From assembly GCF_016545825.1 (NCBI RefSeq), contig NC_052621.1:4550199-4614198 (forward strand): a stretch of 64,000 nucleotides of DNA, read 5' to 3'. Both the position numbers and the translations under genes were made by a program. The notes beneath the pieces are model-generated. The model was not told the DNA's origin and did not search any database. It saw only the letters and a program-made list of their open reading frames with translations. The stretch is from Eucalyptus grandis. Its lineage: Eukaryota > Streptophyta > Magnoliopsida > Myrtales > Myrtaceae. Positions 1 through 11,364 of this stretch are shown piece after piece; the first letter of the stretch is position 1, and each line of letters starts with the position of its first letter.

Positions 1-933
1 GAAGGGCAACCTCACCATGCAAGAATATCTCCAACAATTCAAAACTTTAGCTGAAAAATCGCAATTTGCGGATCTCTAGTAAGTGATGATGATCTCCTAA
101 TTTGCATTCTCGATGGATTGCCTGCTGCTTACCGCTCCTTTGCATCCTCTATTCGTGTCCATGCTCATCAAACTTCCATCACTATTGAAGATTTACAGAA
201 TCCCCTACTCTCTAAAGAACTAAGCATCACCAACGATTCATTATCCAAAACTACTACTGCCTTTGTTGCAAACGACAACATCGAACTCTTTCTCCTGGAC
301 AGCACTCATTCACATCTCGTCTCTATAGGGGTGGCACTGGTTATAGGGGACGTAGCAGGGGTCATTCTAATCAAGCCAAACTTCTCCTTACTCCATCATT
401 TCAATCTCAAGGTCATCAACTGAATACTGGTAAGCTGATTTGTCAGATCTGCAACAAACATGGCAATAGTGCCATTGACTGCTATCATCGCATGAACTAT
501 GCATACCACGGTTGCAATCCTTCTGAAAAACTTACTGCCATGGCTATTGCACCACCTACTGATGATGACACTTGGTATACTGATACTGGTGCCAGCCATC
601 ATATTACAACCGATCTGGGTAATCTCTCCATCTCTGCTCCTCTCTCTTCTTTGAGAATTACGAATCTCGCTCCCACGCGCTCCCGTATTGTGGTGCGACA
701 ATATCTTTGCCATTGTTCTAACTCGGAATCCAGTTTTTCATAGTCGCATTAAACACATTGAAATAGATTATCATTATGTTCGTGAATTGGTGGGTCGCCA
801 GTTACTTGACATTCGTTACATCAACACTTGTGATCAAATCGCATACTTCTTCACCAAAGGACTGTCATTAGCACAGGTTCGTCTTTTACGGTCCAAGCTT
901 CACATTGTTGACAATGCTTCACTTGTGGGAGGG
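1..933 (+). mobile_element. Ty1/copia retrotransposon remnant, internally deleted
   Basis: Pieces of a copia polyprotein run in order on the plus strand. First comes a gag segment (118-423, with the phrase DGLPAAYRSF). A zinc-knuckle-like stretch CQICNKHGNSAIDCYHR follows near 445-495; family members usually have His where this copy has Asn. Then comes the aspartic-protease motif WYTDTGASHH near 572-603. At about 680-690 the reading jumps directly to the RNase H C-terminus (phrases IKHIEIDYHYVRE and FFTKGLSLAQVRLLRSKL, 690-936). Integrase and nearly all of reverse transcriptase are absent, so one internal deletion joins protease to RNase H. Frameshifts and stops also break gag near 70-95. The left part of the element lies outside the window. 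The element cannot code for its own movement. Confidence 0.9.
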
Positions 934-1141
934 TGAAAACGTTCCTAGTCAGTAATCTTATCTCTTATATCTAATTTAAGATATTGTTGATATCGTTCCC
1001 ATATTTTCTCTACTTGCCTTAAGCATCCTCAATCATCCCTAATTTAGGGCTCTTGTAATATCTTGTAATACATTAGTCAATTGTCACATATCATCCGACT
1101 CACCATTTTGATACTAATATTAAACAGAAATTAATAGAGGC
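934..1141 (+). mobile_element. probable 3' LTR of the copia remnant
   Basis: A purine-rich tract (gtgggaggg, 925-933) directly after the RNase H end looks like a polypurine tract, and the sequence then begins with TG, as an LTR should. The right border is my guess: a CA dinucleotide near 1140-1141 after an AT-rich stretch. The 5' LTR is outside the window, so the boundary cannot be checked by comparison. Confidence 0.45.
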
Positions 1142-2090
1142 AAATTCATCATAAGCTGGTAAATTTGCCACAGGTATACTGGTTTTGGGGTTTTTAGCGA
1201 TCAAAAAATTAATTTTCAGCAAATTTGTCGCATACTAATTTAGGGTTCTCCAACATTAATCTTAAATGCAATAATTTTAAGACAATTCAGACAATTTTTC
1301 TGATGTGGAATAGCCTTAACATTGCTGTTTGGGTTGATCAGAGAGACTTATATAATTCATTTCCAAAGAAGTGGAGGCGACGGACTTTATCACGCGTATT
1401 TGCCACGTTATACGTGGCTATACATTTACTGTTTCTGATGCACATAATCAACATGCACAGTGAACGTTCGCATTCCTAGGATCTCTACAGTTTTATACGT
1501 ACCCTGTGAACTTCAATTTATAAAGATGTCCCAGGCGCGTGTACGGATGACTTACAATAATACCGATCGAATTGACTGGTTGGGTATATCCCTCTTCACA
1601 CACACACTAGGGAGTTTGTCTATATTTCTACTTTACAAATACGACATTTCTCAACGTTTCCGATAAATCAATCTTGTTCTTGCTTTGATATTTCGAGTTT
1701 CAAGATTCTAAAATAATGTGCAGTAATCAACGTGCATGGCATGCATCTAACACAAATGGTGTGCAAAATATAATCCACATACATCGATAACAACTAAAGT
1801 GTCGGCCAAGTGGTCGAACGCTTATTTGGAAATGACAAATCCTATATAGTATGTACAACTCATGGCCTCTCCAATCAACTAGAGTAACGATGTTGTCACT
1901 GTCCGTCTTACTTGGCAAATGTGGATGAGACTGTTTCCGTGCATCCATGTGGGTCCGTTATGCGGATTGAACATGCCAAAAGATCTCGATATATCGTATG
2001 TTGGTTTCAAACTCTCGCCAGCTGGGGGAGACATAGTTTCCAATAAATGGGCAGGAACAACAGCAGCTTGTGCTATTGATGTAGTTGTTG

Positions 2091-2133
2091 CCATTTCGTT
2101 CGCGGTTGGACGCCATTTCGTTCGCGGTTGGGA
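2091..2133. repeat. 22-bp direct repeat, two copies
   Basis: The unit gccatttcgttcgcggttgg occurs twice in tandem, separated by two bases. Confidence 0.85.
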
Positions 2134-2329
2134 ATCATCAATATTCGGTTCACAAACTTATGTTTTGAGTGAGATGTGAAACTGCAACTGTCCTTGCTAG
2201 GGTGGACCGGGTCTCGACCTTGTTTAACACCGGCTGCGACACCGGTAAGCAGTTGGCACTGATTGAGGCAAGCCGTCTGCCGTATTAGAAGCAGCTTTTA
2301 CGTGAGGCAAGTTCTCGAACTCCAACTCT

Positions 2330-2332
<3 letters not shown>

Positions 2333-2363
<31 letters not shown>
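2333..2363. repeat. (CT)n microsatellite
   Basis: About 15 uninterrupted CT dinucleotides. Confidence 0.95.
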
Positions 2364-2366
<3 letters not shown>

Positions 2367-3430
2367 GGATGGGTGAAAACTGTTTTATTACTCTGCATAG
2401 TTACTGTCCATGTTCTTCTCGCTTTAGAATCATGTTATCATTAGAGATGAACATGTATTTCATCATGTAACCATATGTTTTTTTTTCTTATATGTATAAT
2501 GCGTTATAAACTTCGGCGACTATTTTTTTTCCACAGATTGGATAAAGAAATTTGGAGAAATTTAAAATTTAATCTAGTATATCTTGTTATTTTCCAACGA
2601 GAAAGTGACGCATTTGGATATTACTTTGCCAGCCACTGTGCGAGGACCACCGCCTTGACACCCAATCGTCAATCATCATTGCTAACCAACCAATTGTGTT
2701 CTGACGAGGGTGAAAAGGAGTCTGATGATGATTGTTGTCACCTCTGACCATGGGGTCGATTTGCAAGCTACCAAATTGAAGTTCCTGAACAATGGCTTTG
2801 TTCTGGTTGGTACCTGCTGAAGTTGCAATTTATTAAAGAAACAAAATTTTCACCGTTGGGGTTGTGTTCTCCTCTCGGGTGGTCCAAATTGATTTTTGCG
2901 AATTGTTTTTCACATTTGGATGGGATTGACTTCATTGCATGGAGTTCTATTAAAGGCTTTTCAAAGTAGAGACTACTTTTGAGTAGATGAAGAAAATCAT
3001 GAGAGACGTCTCTATACCTGAACGGCAGGTGTCAACTCACTCATAAACTTTTTTTTTTTACCATAGTTTTGCTTCTTCTTTTTTTCTTCGAGCCACTCTT
3101 GTTTTAATGTCATTTTACATTTGGGTAGGTTCGTGAGTGAGCAATTCAATAACGACCCAAGTGGAAGACTAGGTTTCCAATCAAAAGGCAAGTCAAATTG
3201 GCTCTTTTGAGCTCTACCTTACTATCTCTGTGACATAGGCAGGGGGTTGCAACCTTTGTGCAAGGTTTACATCGACAACGACGACCATGAAGAAGCTGAT
3301 CGAGAGGGCGATGGGATTGCAAAGTCAAGGCACTATGGGGAGTGCTGAAAGTGACGATGGAGGTCGAAGTAGAGAGAGGCGACAAGGAATTTTCAAAGAT
3401 TTTGGATTTTATCTTCAGTTTCACCAAACG

Positions 3431-4288
3431 AGAAAATTACCAAAAAAAAGTTCTAAACCTACTATAATTGTGTCAACTTAGTTTTAAGCTTCTTTTTTTT
3501 TTTTTTTTTTTTTTTTTGGCTGAGTAAGTCCTGAATCTTTTGCATTTGTCTCAATTCAATTCATCTTATCAATTTCAATCTCAATTCAATTCATTTTAAT
3601 AATAGTTTGATTTTTTTTTAATTTCCTTTTCTTCTCCTTTTTTTTTTCCTTCCCTTCCTTCTTGCTCCAACTAGTCACCGGCAATAACCGGCCAAAGTCA
3701 AGGCTAGCGAGGGACTTGGCCGACCTTAGGAAAGCCTCACCCAACCCTTGGCCAGGCTCGACTCCTCGCCTAAGGCCGCTCCACTAGGCTAGCAAGGTCG
3801 GACCTCGCCGTGCTAGCCCTCACTAGAGGCTACGAAGTCACGACCTTCGACCTTGCGCAAGCCACCCTTGCTAGTGGTTGGGCGCTAGTGGCTGGGCGAG
3901 GCACAACCTCACCAAATCTAGCAAGGTCAAGCCTCACCCATGGCCAGCAAAGCTCTAGCAAGTAGCCTCTAGTGAGGCTCGACCTTGCTAGTGCTGCTTC
4001 TAGCCAATCGCTAGACCAGCAACCAACTAGAGGAAGAAGGAAGGGAGAAAAAAAATAAAACCAGAGAGAGAGAGAGAGAGAGAGAGAAGGAAAAAATTGA
4101 AATATTATTTAAAACTGTTAGTGCGGGTGATGTAGGATGGATGGATTAGTATTGATTGACCAAATTGGCCAAATAGACTGAATTAGCACAAATATAAAAG
4201 GTTTATGACTAATTTAGCAAAGAAAAAAAAAGTTTAGAACCGAATTGATACAATTGTAATAGGTTTATGACTTTTTTGATAATTTTTC
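3431..4288. mobile_element. MITE-like element, family 1 (inverted-repeat ends)
   Basis: The left end (from 3431: aaaattaccaaaaaaaagtt, then a stretch like cctactataattgtgtcaa) is the imperfect reverse complement of the right end (about 4225-4288, containing attgtaataggtttatgac and ending in tttttgataattttt). This gives terminal inverted repeats of about 50 bp. The interior has pyrimidine tracts, a GC-richer core of repeated 'gcaaggtc/gctagc'-like words (3670-4030) and a (GA)n run at 4063-4088. There is no coding capacity. Related ends occur near 29,860, 31,490 and 36,065 in this window. The type of element is inferred; no clear target-site duplication was found. Confidence 0.7.
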
Positions 4289-5090
4289 CTACACCAAGCA
4301 TATGGCGGGATATTTCATAATCCAGAAGATATATTCGAAGGATTCCTTATTTTGACTTGTCATATTTTATTACAATCCAAATCCGGACGACCAAACATAG
4401 GTATGTTCAGGATAGAACAAATACTTCTTCTTCTTTTCTTCTTCTTTTTTTCCTCCTGTTAGAGATGGAACTAATACCTTACCCACCCTAAAAGTTGCAC
4501 AACGCTACCATTAGCTTGATTCTGACATGCACACATTTTAGCATGGTATTTTCGAAGAATAATGTCAAGTTATAGAAAAAAATTATTCACAAAGAGATAA
4601 AGACCTGGTCTTATATAAAATAATGCTCTCTATTCATCATTTAACCAATTTTTGACCAGATGTCACGATCCGTGTATATACGAATAGATAAGCGAGTAAG
4701 TCATATTTAAGTAAATAAGACAAGTTTGTCACATCAACTTTGAAATTAATTTATAAAACAATATCCAACCATTATAATTCCTAGCATTATTTTCATAAAT
4801 CAAATCTTTTTAATTAAACGCTGTGAAGTGTTCAACTGATGCTTTTACGTACTTTCACTTAGACAAATGAATACATGTTTGGTATATTTATTTTATGTGG
4901 AGTGACTCAACTATAACAAATTATTAAGGTTTTCTTTAATTATTTTTGTTAGATAATTTGGGCATAAAGTCAGAATAAAATTAAAAACTAAGCGTAAAAG
5001 TGTTCTTTCCACATGGTTAGTGGGGGCAATGAATCCCCCAGTTCTCGTTTGACTCAAATCCGTCCGTCCCTCCTTCCCTTATCAGATTTT
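4289..5090. other. AT-rich intergenic stretch
   Basis: No open frame of note and no recognised repeat boundary. Confidence 0.6.
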
Positions 5091-5655
5091 AGAAAATCAA
5101 CACAAAAAGTCTTTCAACATTCATCTAATGTGTAATATTATTATTGAATTTTTAATTTATTCAGTGTGATTCTTGAACTATTAAAAAAATATTCAATATA
5201 ATCCTTAAATCATATGAAAATGTTAAATGTCATCTCTCCGTTAATTCAAATTAATGGAATATGTTGATATAGGACTTACAGTCCATTAAATTTAAACAGT
5301 GGACGACAAAAAAAAAAAGAGTTACACGTGGATTATATAAGTAAAATATTCATCTCAAATAGGATATAATGATTCATGTCTTCATATAATAATGGACATA
5401 GACACCGTGATTTTGTTTTCCTTTTTCTAAAGTGGATATATAAAAAATTAAACATAAGGACTTATCATTTTAAAAAATCTAACTCGACATATAATAATAA
5501 CGTAATCAAATAACGTGTGATTTATCATTTAAGTTAATGGAAGGACTATATCGAATATTTACTGATGGTTCAGAGACCATATAAAGTAAAGTAAAAATGC
5601 AGGGACGACGTTGCATATTGAATTAAAGTTCATAAACCATTTGTGTCATTCTCCC
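5091..5655. mobile_element. MITE-like element, family 2
   Basis: The left end (gaaaatcaacacaaaaagtc, then ...taatgtgtaatatt) is the imperfect reverse complement of the right end (gcatattgaattaaagttca, then aaccatttgtgtcattctcc). The interior repeats motifs such as 'ttgaactattaaa...attcaatat'. A second, shorter copy of the same family lies at 54278-54646. It is non-coding. Confidence 0.65.
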
Positions 5656-7770
5656 TTAAATTGTCTTTCAATTCACGAAACTCCATTAGTATGTCAATAG
5701 ATACTTCCAAGCTTAACTTTAGGGAAATTTTCATAGAAATCCTTAAGTACTCACTGCATCCAAATTGAATATCCTTTACACCCCTTATTGAAGGTTTGAA
5801 ATTCTATTTTGTGGTCACCTTTTTTTGACTTAATTGGAGGAAGTTTCCTCCGATGAGGAATCGGAAAAATTAGGTCACCCCTCGATCATAGGTTGGCAAA
5901 AGCAGCCCTCTTTCCATGTACAGGAATTTAAAACTGTTTTGATTATATAAAAGGAATGGCCAGTTTAGGCATGTACATTCGGAGCTCTTGGTCTCTCCGG
6001 CGCCTAGGACTCTTTTTTTTTTTTTTTCTTTTCATCAAAGAGCATAAGGCTTCGTTTATTTTGTGCCAAATGAATGATTTGAAAAATATTTTTTTTACAA
6101 GTAATCTCTTGATCGTTTGAAATAATTAATAAACGAAAAAGTTATCATTATCGACAATAATTTATTTTTCATAGAAGTTGAAAAAAAATTTGTTCATTCA
6201 TTTCTATAAGCGATACAAGTGATTATTTTTAAGGAAATGTTTTCCAATTAATTCATTATCCTAGAAACAAATGCATCCTAACCATTTTCACATGAATGAT
6301 AGATGCTAATTTAGATCTCTAGTATCTTATTTCTCTCTCCCCCCTATTCATGGAAATTCCTCCTAGTGCATATCCAATCAGTACTTAGAAACTAAAACAT
6401 AGGCGCATGGCGGTCGAATCTATTTCGAGTAGCAAAAAGTCCAGAAGCGCGTGTATGGCGTCGTCACCGTCCAATTCAAGGAGGTACTTGGTCCGTCATT
6501 GAATGGTATGATAGTGATCCGGGGTCGACTTCATGTACTGGGGGCTTCATTTTCGAATTCTTGAGAAAGATAAAGGAAGAAGTTCAGGTGTTTTGTAAGA
6601 TGCAATATCACAAACCGAAAAAGATAAGCGGCATCGCCCCATCAGAAGGGGCAAGGCCTTCAGATTTCCCTTTGTCATATTTCCCTCGAGAAGAAAATAA
6701 ACCAGAAAAAGAGGAAGCAATAACTTAGTACCTTGTTCAGAAGTGATAATAGGTAAGCAGTCCTTAATATTGGGTGGAAGACAGTTGCACCCCCATGTTA
6801 TTACAGTCCGAAGACAGTTGCACCCCCCTGTTTTTACGGTCCAAACTCAGTCGTCACACGCATAGATTGTACCCTTTTGAATGAGAGTTAATTCATGTCT
6901 GCTCTCACCAATATCATAATGGTAGAGCAAACCCTGCCGTGTGCTCTTCAGAGATCTTGTTGAGTTAGACAAGCAGCAGTTCTTTGATTCTATCCGGGCG
7001 AAACCCCTAACAGGAGCCAAACCAAAGTCAATTTCTTGTAATGATAAGTGAGCTTGGCACAGCAAAGGATGAGAAAAGCAAACTCCTTTCATATTTCTTT
7101 TTTGGGATATCCCTCGTGTCTGTTTGTGTTTTGCGGGTGACTTTGGCAAGAAGAGAAAATATTATATATTAGCATGGTGAAGTCCTAAAGAAGCTGCATT
7201 AGGTGTGTCTGGACTTAATCTCTTAGATTAGTACAAGATCGGATGGTCGGGATAAAATAAGGACATGTCGTAATCAGTCACTCAAATTAGAAAAGATGTT
7301 GTGTGCAGTTGAGGCTGATCAAATTGATTATTCAAGGGTTATATCTGATAAGGTGGTTGGCTTGAACAATGTTTTGCGTTTCCCCCCCACGATGAGTAAA
7401 TACCAATGGGTCCTCATAGGTTGGGGACCTACTGTCCTCTCTGACATAGGAAAATAAATTCTGTAGACCAATCTAATTGGGTGGGAGATATCTTGTACCC
7501 GACAATTATATTTATTCTTTTTTTGGTCTAGATGAATCATATCATCAACATACATAGTCAAATTACACGATCGTCGACGGTTATGTTTGACCCGGTTCTT
7601 CAATCATCAAATACAAGTATTCTGCTCGGTCAACATTAGTAGATGGTCCCTCGTCCTTTCGAGAATAAGCCATTTGCCTAAAATTTCCCCCCTTTAAGCG
7701 GCTTGCATAACTTTTAATTTGCGCTATGTTCTAACCAGAAGAAGGAAAGGGCAGCAAAAAACGAAATTAT
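5656..7770. other. gene-poor stretch with short repeats
   Basis: A few open frames of 90-100 codons (for example the minus strand at 6847-7149) have no domain I recognise and no supporting splice structure. A 33-bp tandem repeat lies at 6777-6842. Confidence 0.5.
6777..6842. repeat. 33-bp tandem repeat, two copies
   Basis: Two adjacent units beginning gaagacagttgcaccccc, differing at a few positions. Confidence 0.8.
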
Positions 7771-7829
7771 GACGAAGAAGCTCACTTCAGATAAGACCAA
7801 AAATTCAGGCAGTGAACATGCAGTCAGAT

Positions 7830-8620
7830 CATTTTTCTTTACATATCAACTTCATAACGCGGTTCATTCGGAGTTCTCCTGTGCATGCCTGGGGTTTTGA
7901 GATAGTAATCTTGTAGTTAACAACGCCGGTCCACTTATATAATCCTTCATTCTTTATCGGGGAAATTCGTCCAACAATGATGTAATCATCGGAAGCATGA
8001 TTGAAGGAAACTTCTACAGAGAGATTTGTCCCCATGATTGCGAATCAAGATAGCCAAGATCCTCACCTTACCAAGGAGCGCAAGAAGGAGAAGCAAAGAA
8101 AGAAAAGATAAGGATACGTTCTAAGCAAGAAAGTTAAACAAATGAAATGACTTGTCGGAGTCGGAATAAGCACGTCCCGCAGATTTAGGGAAGATTACAG
8201 TATACTTAGCTGGCTAAAGACAATTTTCTTCACATGCCAACTTCATTTTGCGGTTCATCCGGAGTTCACCTGTGCATGCCTAGGGTTTTGAGATAGTAAT
8301 ATTGTAGTTAGCTATACCGGTCCGCTTACATAATCCTCCCTTCTTCGTCAGGGAAATTCGTCCACCAGTGATTTAATAATAGGAAGCGTTATTGAAGGAA
8401 ATTTCTCCGTAGAGAATCGTCCCCCATGTTTGCGAATCAAGATAGCCAAGATCCTCGCCTTACAATGGTTCCCAAGAAAAATGAGAAGCAAAGAAAGAAA
8501 AGAGGAGGACTTGTTCTAAGCAAGAAAGTTATTTAAATGAACTGACTTTGTTGTCGTAGGAATAAGCATGTCCTGCAATTTAGGGAACATCACAGTATAC
8601 TTAGCTGGCTAAAGTCAATT
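7830..8620 (-). repeat. ~390-bp tandem duplication containing an unidentified ORF fragment
   Basis: The segment from about 7840 to 8225 is repeated at about 8230-8620 with moderate divergence; shared words include cctgtgcatgcct and gtatacttagctggctaaag. On the minus strand the first copy holds a 68-codon open frame (7829-8035, starting MGTNLSVEVSFNHASDDYII) that I cannot assign to a family. The second copy is broken by stops and frameshifts in the matching frame. A further open frame (8642-8854, minus) follows. This could be a decayed exon array of one gene or a chance frame inside a repeat; the protein is not recognised. Confidence 0.6.
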
Positions 8621-9120
8621 TCTGTGTTCGATATCGCTCTCTCATGTCATTTTAAAGTGATAGTTGTCTGACACTTCAACAAATGTTTTACCAACCAAAA
8701 CCCTGCCAAAGCGAAAATCTCTCAGCCCGAATCTAAAACTCGTGCGAAGCTCCTCAAGTAAGCCAATGTAACAGCTTTCCCGGACAAAAGATAGCTTCAT
8801 CAGGTCACCAAGATCTCCGACCTCTAGGGTCAAAGAAACAAAAGCAAAAAGCAAAGAAAAGACGAATGAGTAAGCTTAAGCCTCCTCGACAGATTTGGTC
8901 AAAACTTAATTTACGTGGGATGATAATCTAGTCCATTCTCGGAGGTGGGCAGGTGATAAGATTAGCCCAGAAATCACATGAATACTCATTTGACCAGAAT
9001 AGCTAGAATTTATTGTTGTTTTTTTCACCTTTTGCACCATATGAGTAGAATAGCTATTCCCTTATCTTTGCGTTCAAAGCAAAAAAAAAAAAAAGCTGTT
9101 CTTTAAGTGCAACATTATGA
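8621..9120. other. unassigned spacer
   Basis: It contains a 70-codon minus-strand open frame (8642-8854) without a recognised domain. Nothing else is seen. Confidence 0.4.
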
Positions 9121-9460
9121 TCATGAACATGGGTTGACCTTTTGACCAAATTTAGAGACAATGAGATTGTTCTCTTCATGTTGGATACACCAACTGTAGG
9201 GTAATTGAAATCTTAGGACGGTGTCGGTGGGCTCTCGCAATGAGCTAGATCTCCTTTGGGTTCTTGTGTTGGTGCAGGGCTTGCCCCGGTGCTGTAGAGG
9301 AAATTTATACCGTCGTCCAAGTCGAAATTGTAGATCAGCCCAGGATTCAATGGGGGCGTTGGGGGTTTTTGTGTCGGGATCCATAGTCAAAAGGGAAAGG
9401 CCCTTGTGCCATTTGGATGCCGCCTGATCCGTTTATAGCTGTTGTCCATGAAAGTAGCTA
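9121..9460 (-). pseudogene. subtilase last-exon fragment (copy C)
   Basis: Read on the minus strand, this segment is a degenerate copy of the last exon of the two subtilase genes further right. Recognisable pieces in order are RRHPNGT, FPFDYGS, LIYDFD, INFLCSTGA and DFNYPTVGVSNMK, spread over different frames. At least one frameshift and one in-frame stop interrupt them. The catalytic part of the protease is missing. It marks a third, truncated unit at the edge of the tandem array and cannot encode an enzyme. Confidence 0.85.
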
Positions 9461-11364
9461 AAATGAGAATTTCTGGTAATAATAGACCCAATAAAACCCA
9501 AGCCCAGCCTAGCCCATGTTCTGTTCTCATAAGCTCATCCCTTTTTCATTTTTCTTTCTCTAGATTACTCACGTTGAAGCATGAAGCGGCGGAAAGAACA
9601 AAGACAAAAGAAGAAGCTCGCTCAAGGGAAGAGGAAAAAAAGGGGGGGAAGGGGAAAGTTCTCGCACGTGATTGATTTGGACGCCTTGATAATCCGAATT
9701 AACACCATTTCACAAGGTTAGGCAAGTAATCGAAGCTTCTGATAGTCTTATCAAAGGAATTGTCGAAATTAGGACTTGAAATTCGCATTTAAGTCAATTT
9801 TAAATTGTCGCGTTCAATTGAGGAATTTTCAGGTCACGTATATATATATATATATATAGAAATAATAATTTGGATGTTGTGAATCGATCTCAACTTGAGC
9901 TTACGATTTGCAAAGAACGAAATTTTGAAGTTAGGCCACACTTGCTAGATATTGTAATATATCAAAAGGGCTTTTTATTGATTGTAAGTGCGTTTAAAGC
10001 GGAGTTGTTGGAGGAAATTATGGTGTGAACAAGTAGCATGCAGGCCACACATTGGGGACAGCAATGGGTTTCCACCATGGGTGAGCTTTTCATTGGCCCG
10101 TATGCGTCGTTTTATCAATGAAATGATGTAATGTAGTCGAGTTATTTATCAGAATATTATTTCACTCGGTTTTTTGATATTGTTTTTCGATTAATTATTA
10201 GGAATTCGAGTGTATCAACTCCGATAATCATTTTTAACTTTCACTTGATACTATCTCTTCTTTGTGTTTATAAACTCATATTTAAAAAATGATATGGATT
10301 AGATACGTATTAGAAAACAAGTGAAGTATGATCAGTTCTTTCCTTTGTTGATCAGTTCAAATGATCGAAGACCGTGCATAACAGATGATGGAATTCTACA
10401 TCGATGGGTTTTCTCTTTTCATATGGACCCATTTTAATGACATTGTTGTTCCTCTTTTGGGGTCGGATCTAGAAATTCTTTTCAAAGGGTTCCAGAGTAT
10501 GTTGTTGAGGGGAAAGAGACTTAAAACAAAAGGAAAATATGACAAAAGAAAAAAAAATCAAACTAAGTAATAATATGGTGTGCAGATGTTTTAATCCGCA
10601 TAAGTAGATTCTCTAGACTTAACAGTAGAGATAAATTTATTTATTTTTCCTTTCGATCAGAGATTAGATTCTTCCTTATCACCTTAGTGTGATATTCGAT
10701 GATCCTACCTAACATTTTCCCAAAAGTCAGGATTGGATATATCTCGATTATATGTACTTTTCTATTAGAGTTCCAGAATTTGATATTTATTTGAAGCAAA
10801 CGACATCTGCTTTTTGTTGAGCCATTTTCATTTTTGGCCTTTTGATGGACGAAGACAAGCAACATGCAAATACAGAAGAGCAACAGCTTGTTTCAGAACA
10901 ATCTTGTGTAAGAAGATGGAGAAGAGGAGACTCCAGATTGATTGATTGATTAGGAAGAAGAAAGAATAAATTCAGAAACGTGTAAATTAAGTCATTTAAG
11001 GTGTGAAATTAGCGCCAGCCGTTTATATGTTGTCAAGTTTATCTATTGGAAAACAAGTGGAGTGCATCAGTTCTTTGCTATGCTGATCTGTTCAAATGAG
11101 GCAGAACTTGAGGCTTCATTTACACTTATCAACTCCATGTTAGACAATTATAAAATTGTTGAGTGATTTTCTTCATATGGGAAAACACAATAATTGGTAA
11201 ACAATGGACTTAATCAATATTCTTTCTTATGAATTGATGGGGTCGTAAGTGAAAAACTAATAATAATGAGTTCAACATTTTGAGCGATATCAGATACAAT
11301 GCCAACATGGATTGCAAACCAAATAGCTGGTTGATACTTGATTACGATCAAAGGAGTGATAATT
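9461..11364. other. spacer before subtilase copy A, partly duplicated
   Basis: An (AT)n run lies at 9839-9858. From about 10,330 onward the sequence parallels 15,690-16,820 (shared words include ttgagccattttcat and caacagcttgtttcagaaca), so it is downstream flank carried along in the subtilase tandem duplication. No gene is seen. Confidence 0.6.

Larger units (their letters stand above)
1142..3430. other. gene-poor stretch
   Basis: Open frames here are short, overlap on both strands and show no recognisable domain. The segment contains a 22-bp tandem repeat near 2091, a CT microsatellite near 2333 and several poly-T runs. No gene is called. Confidence 0.6.

Noticed and set aside
1801..1830. 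A tRNA-like phrase (ggccaagtggtcgaacgc)
   Set aside because: No full cloverleaf or box-B partner at the right distance could be found.
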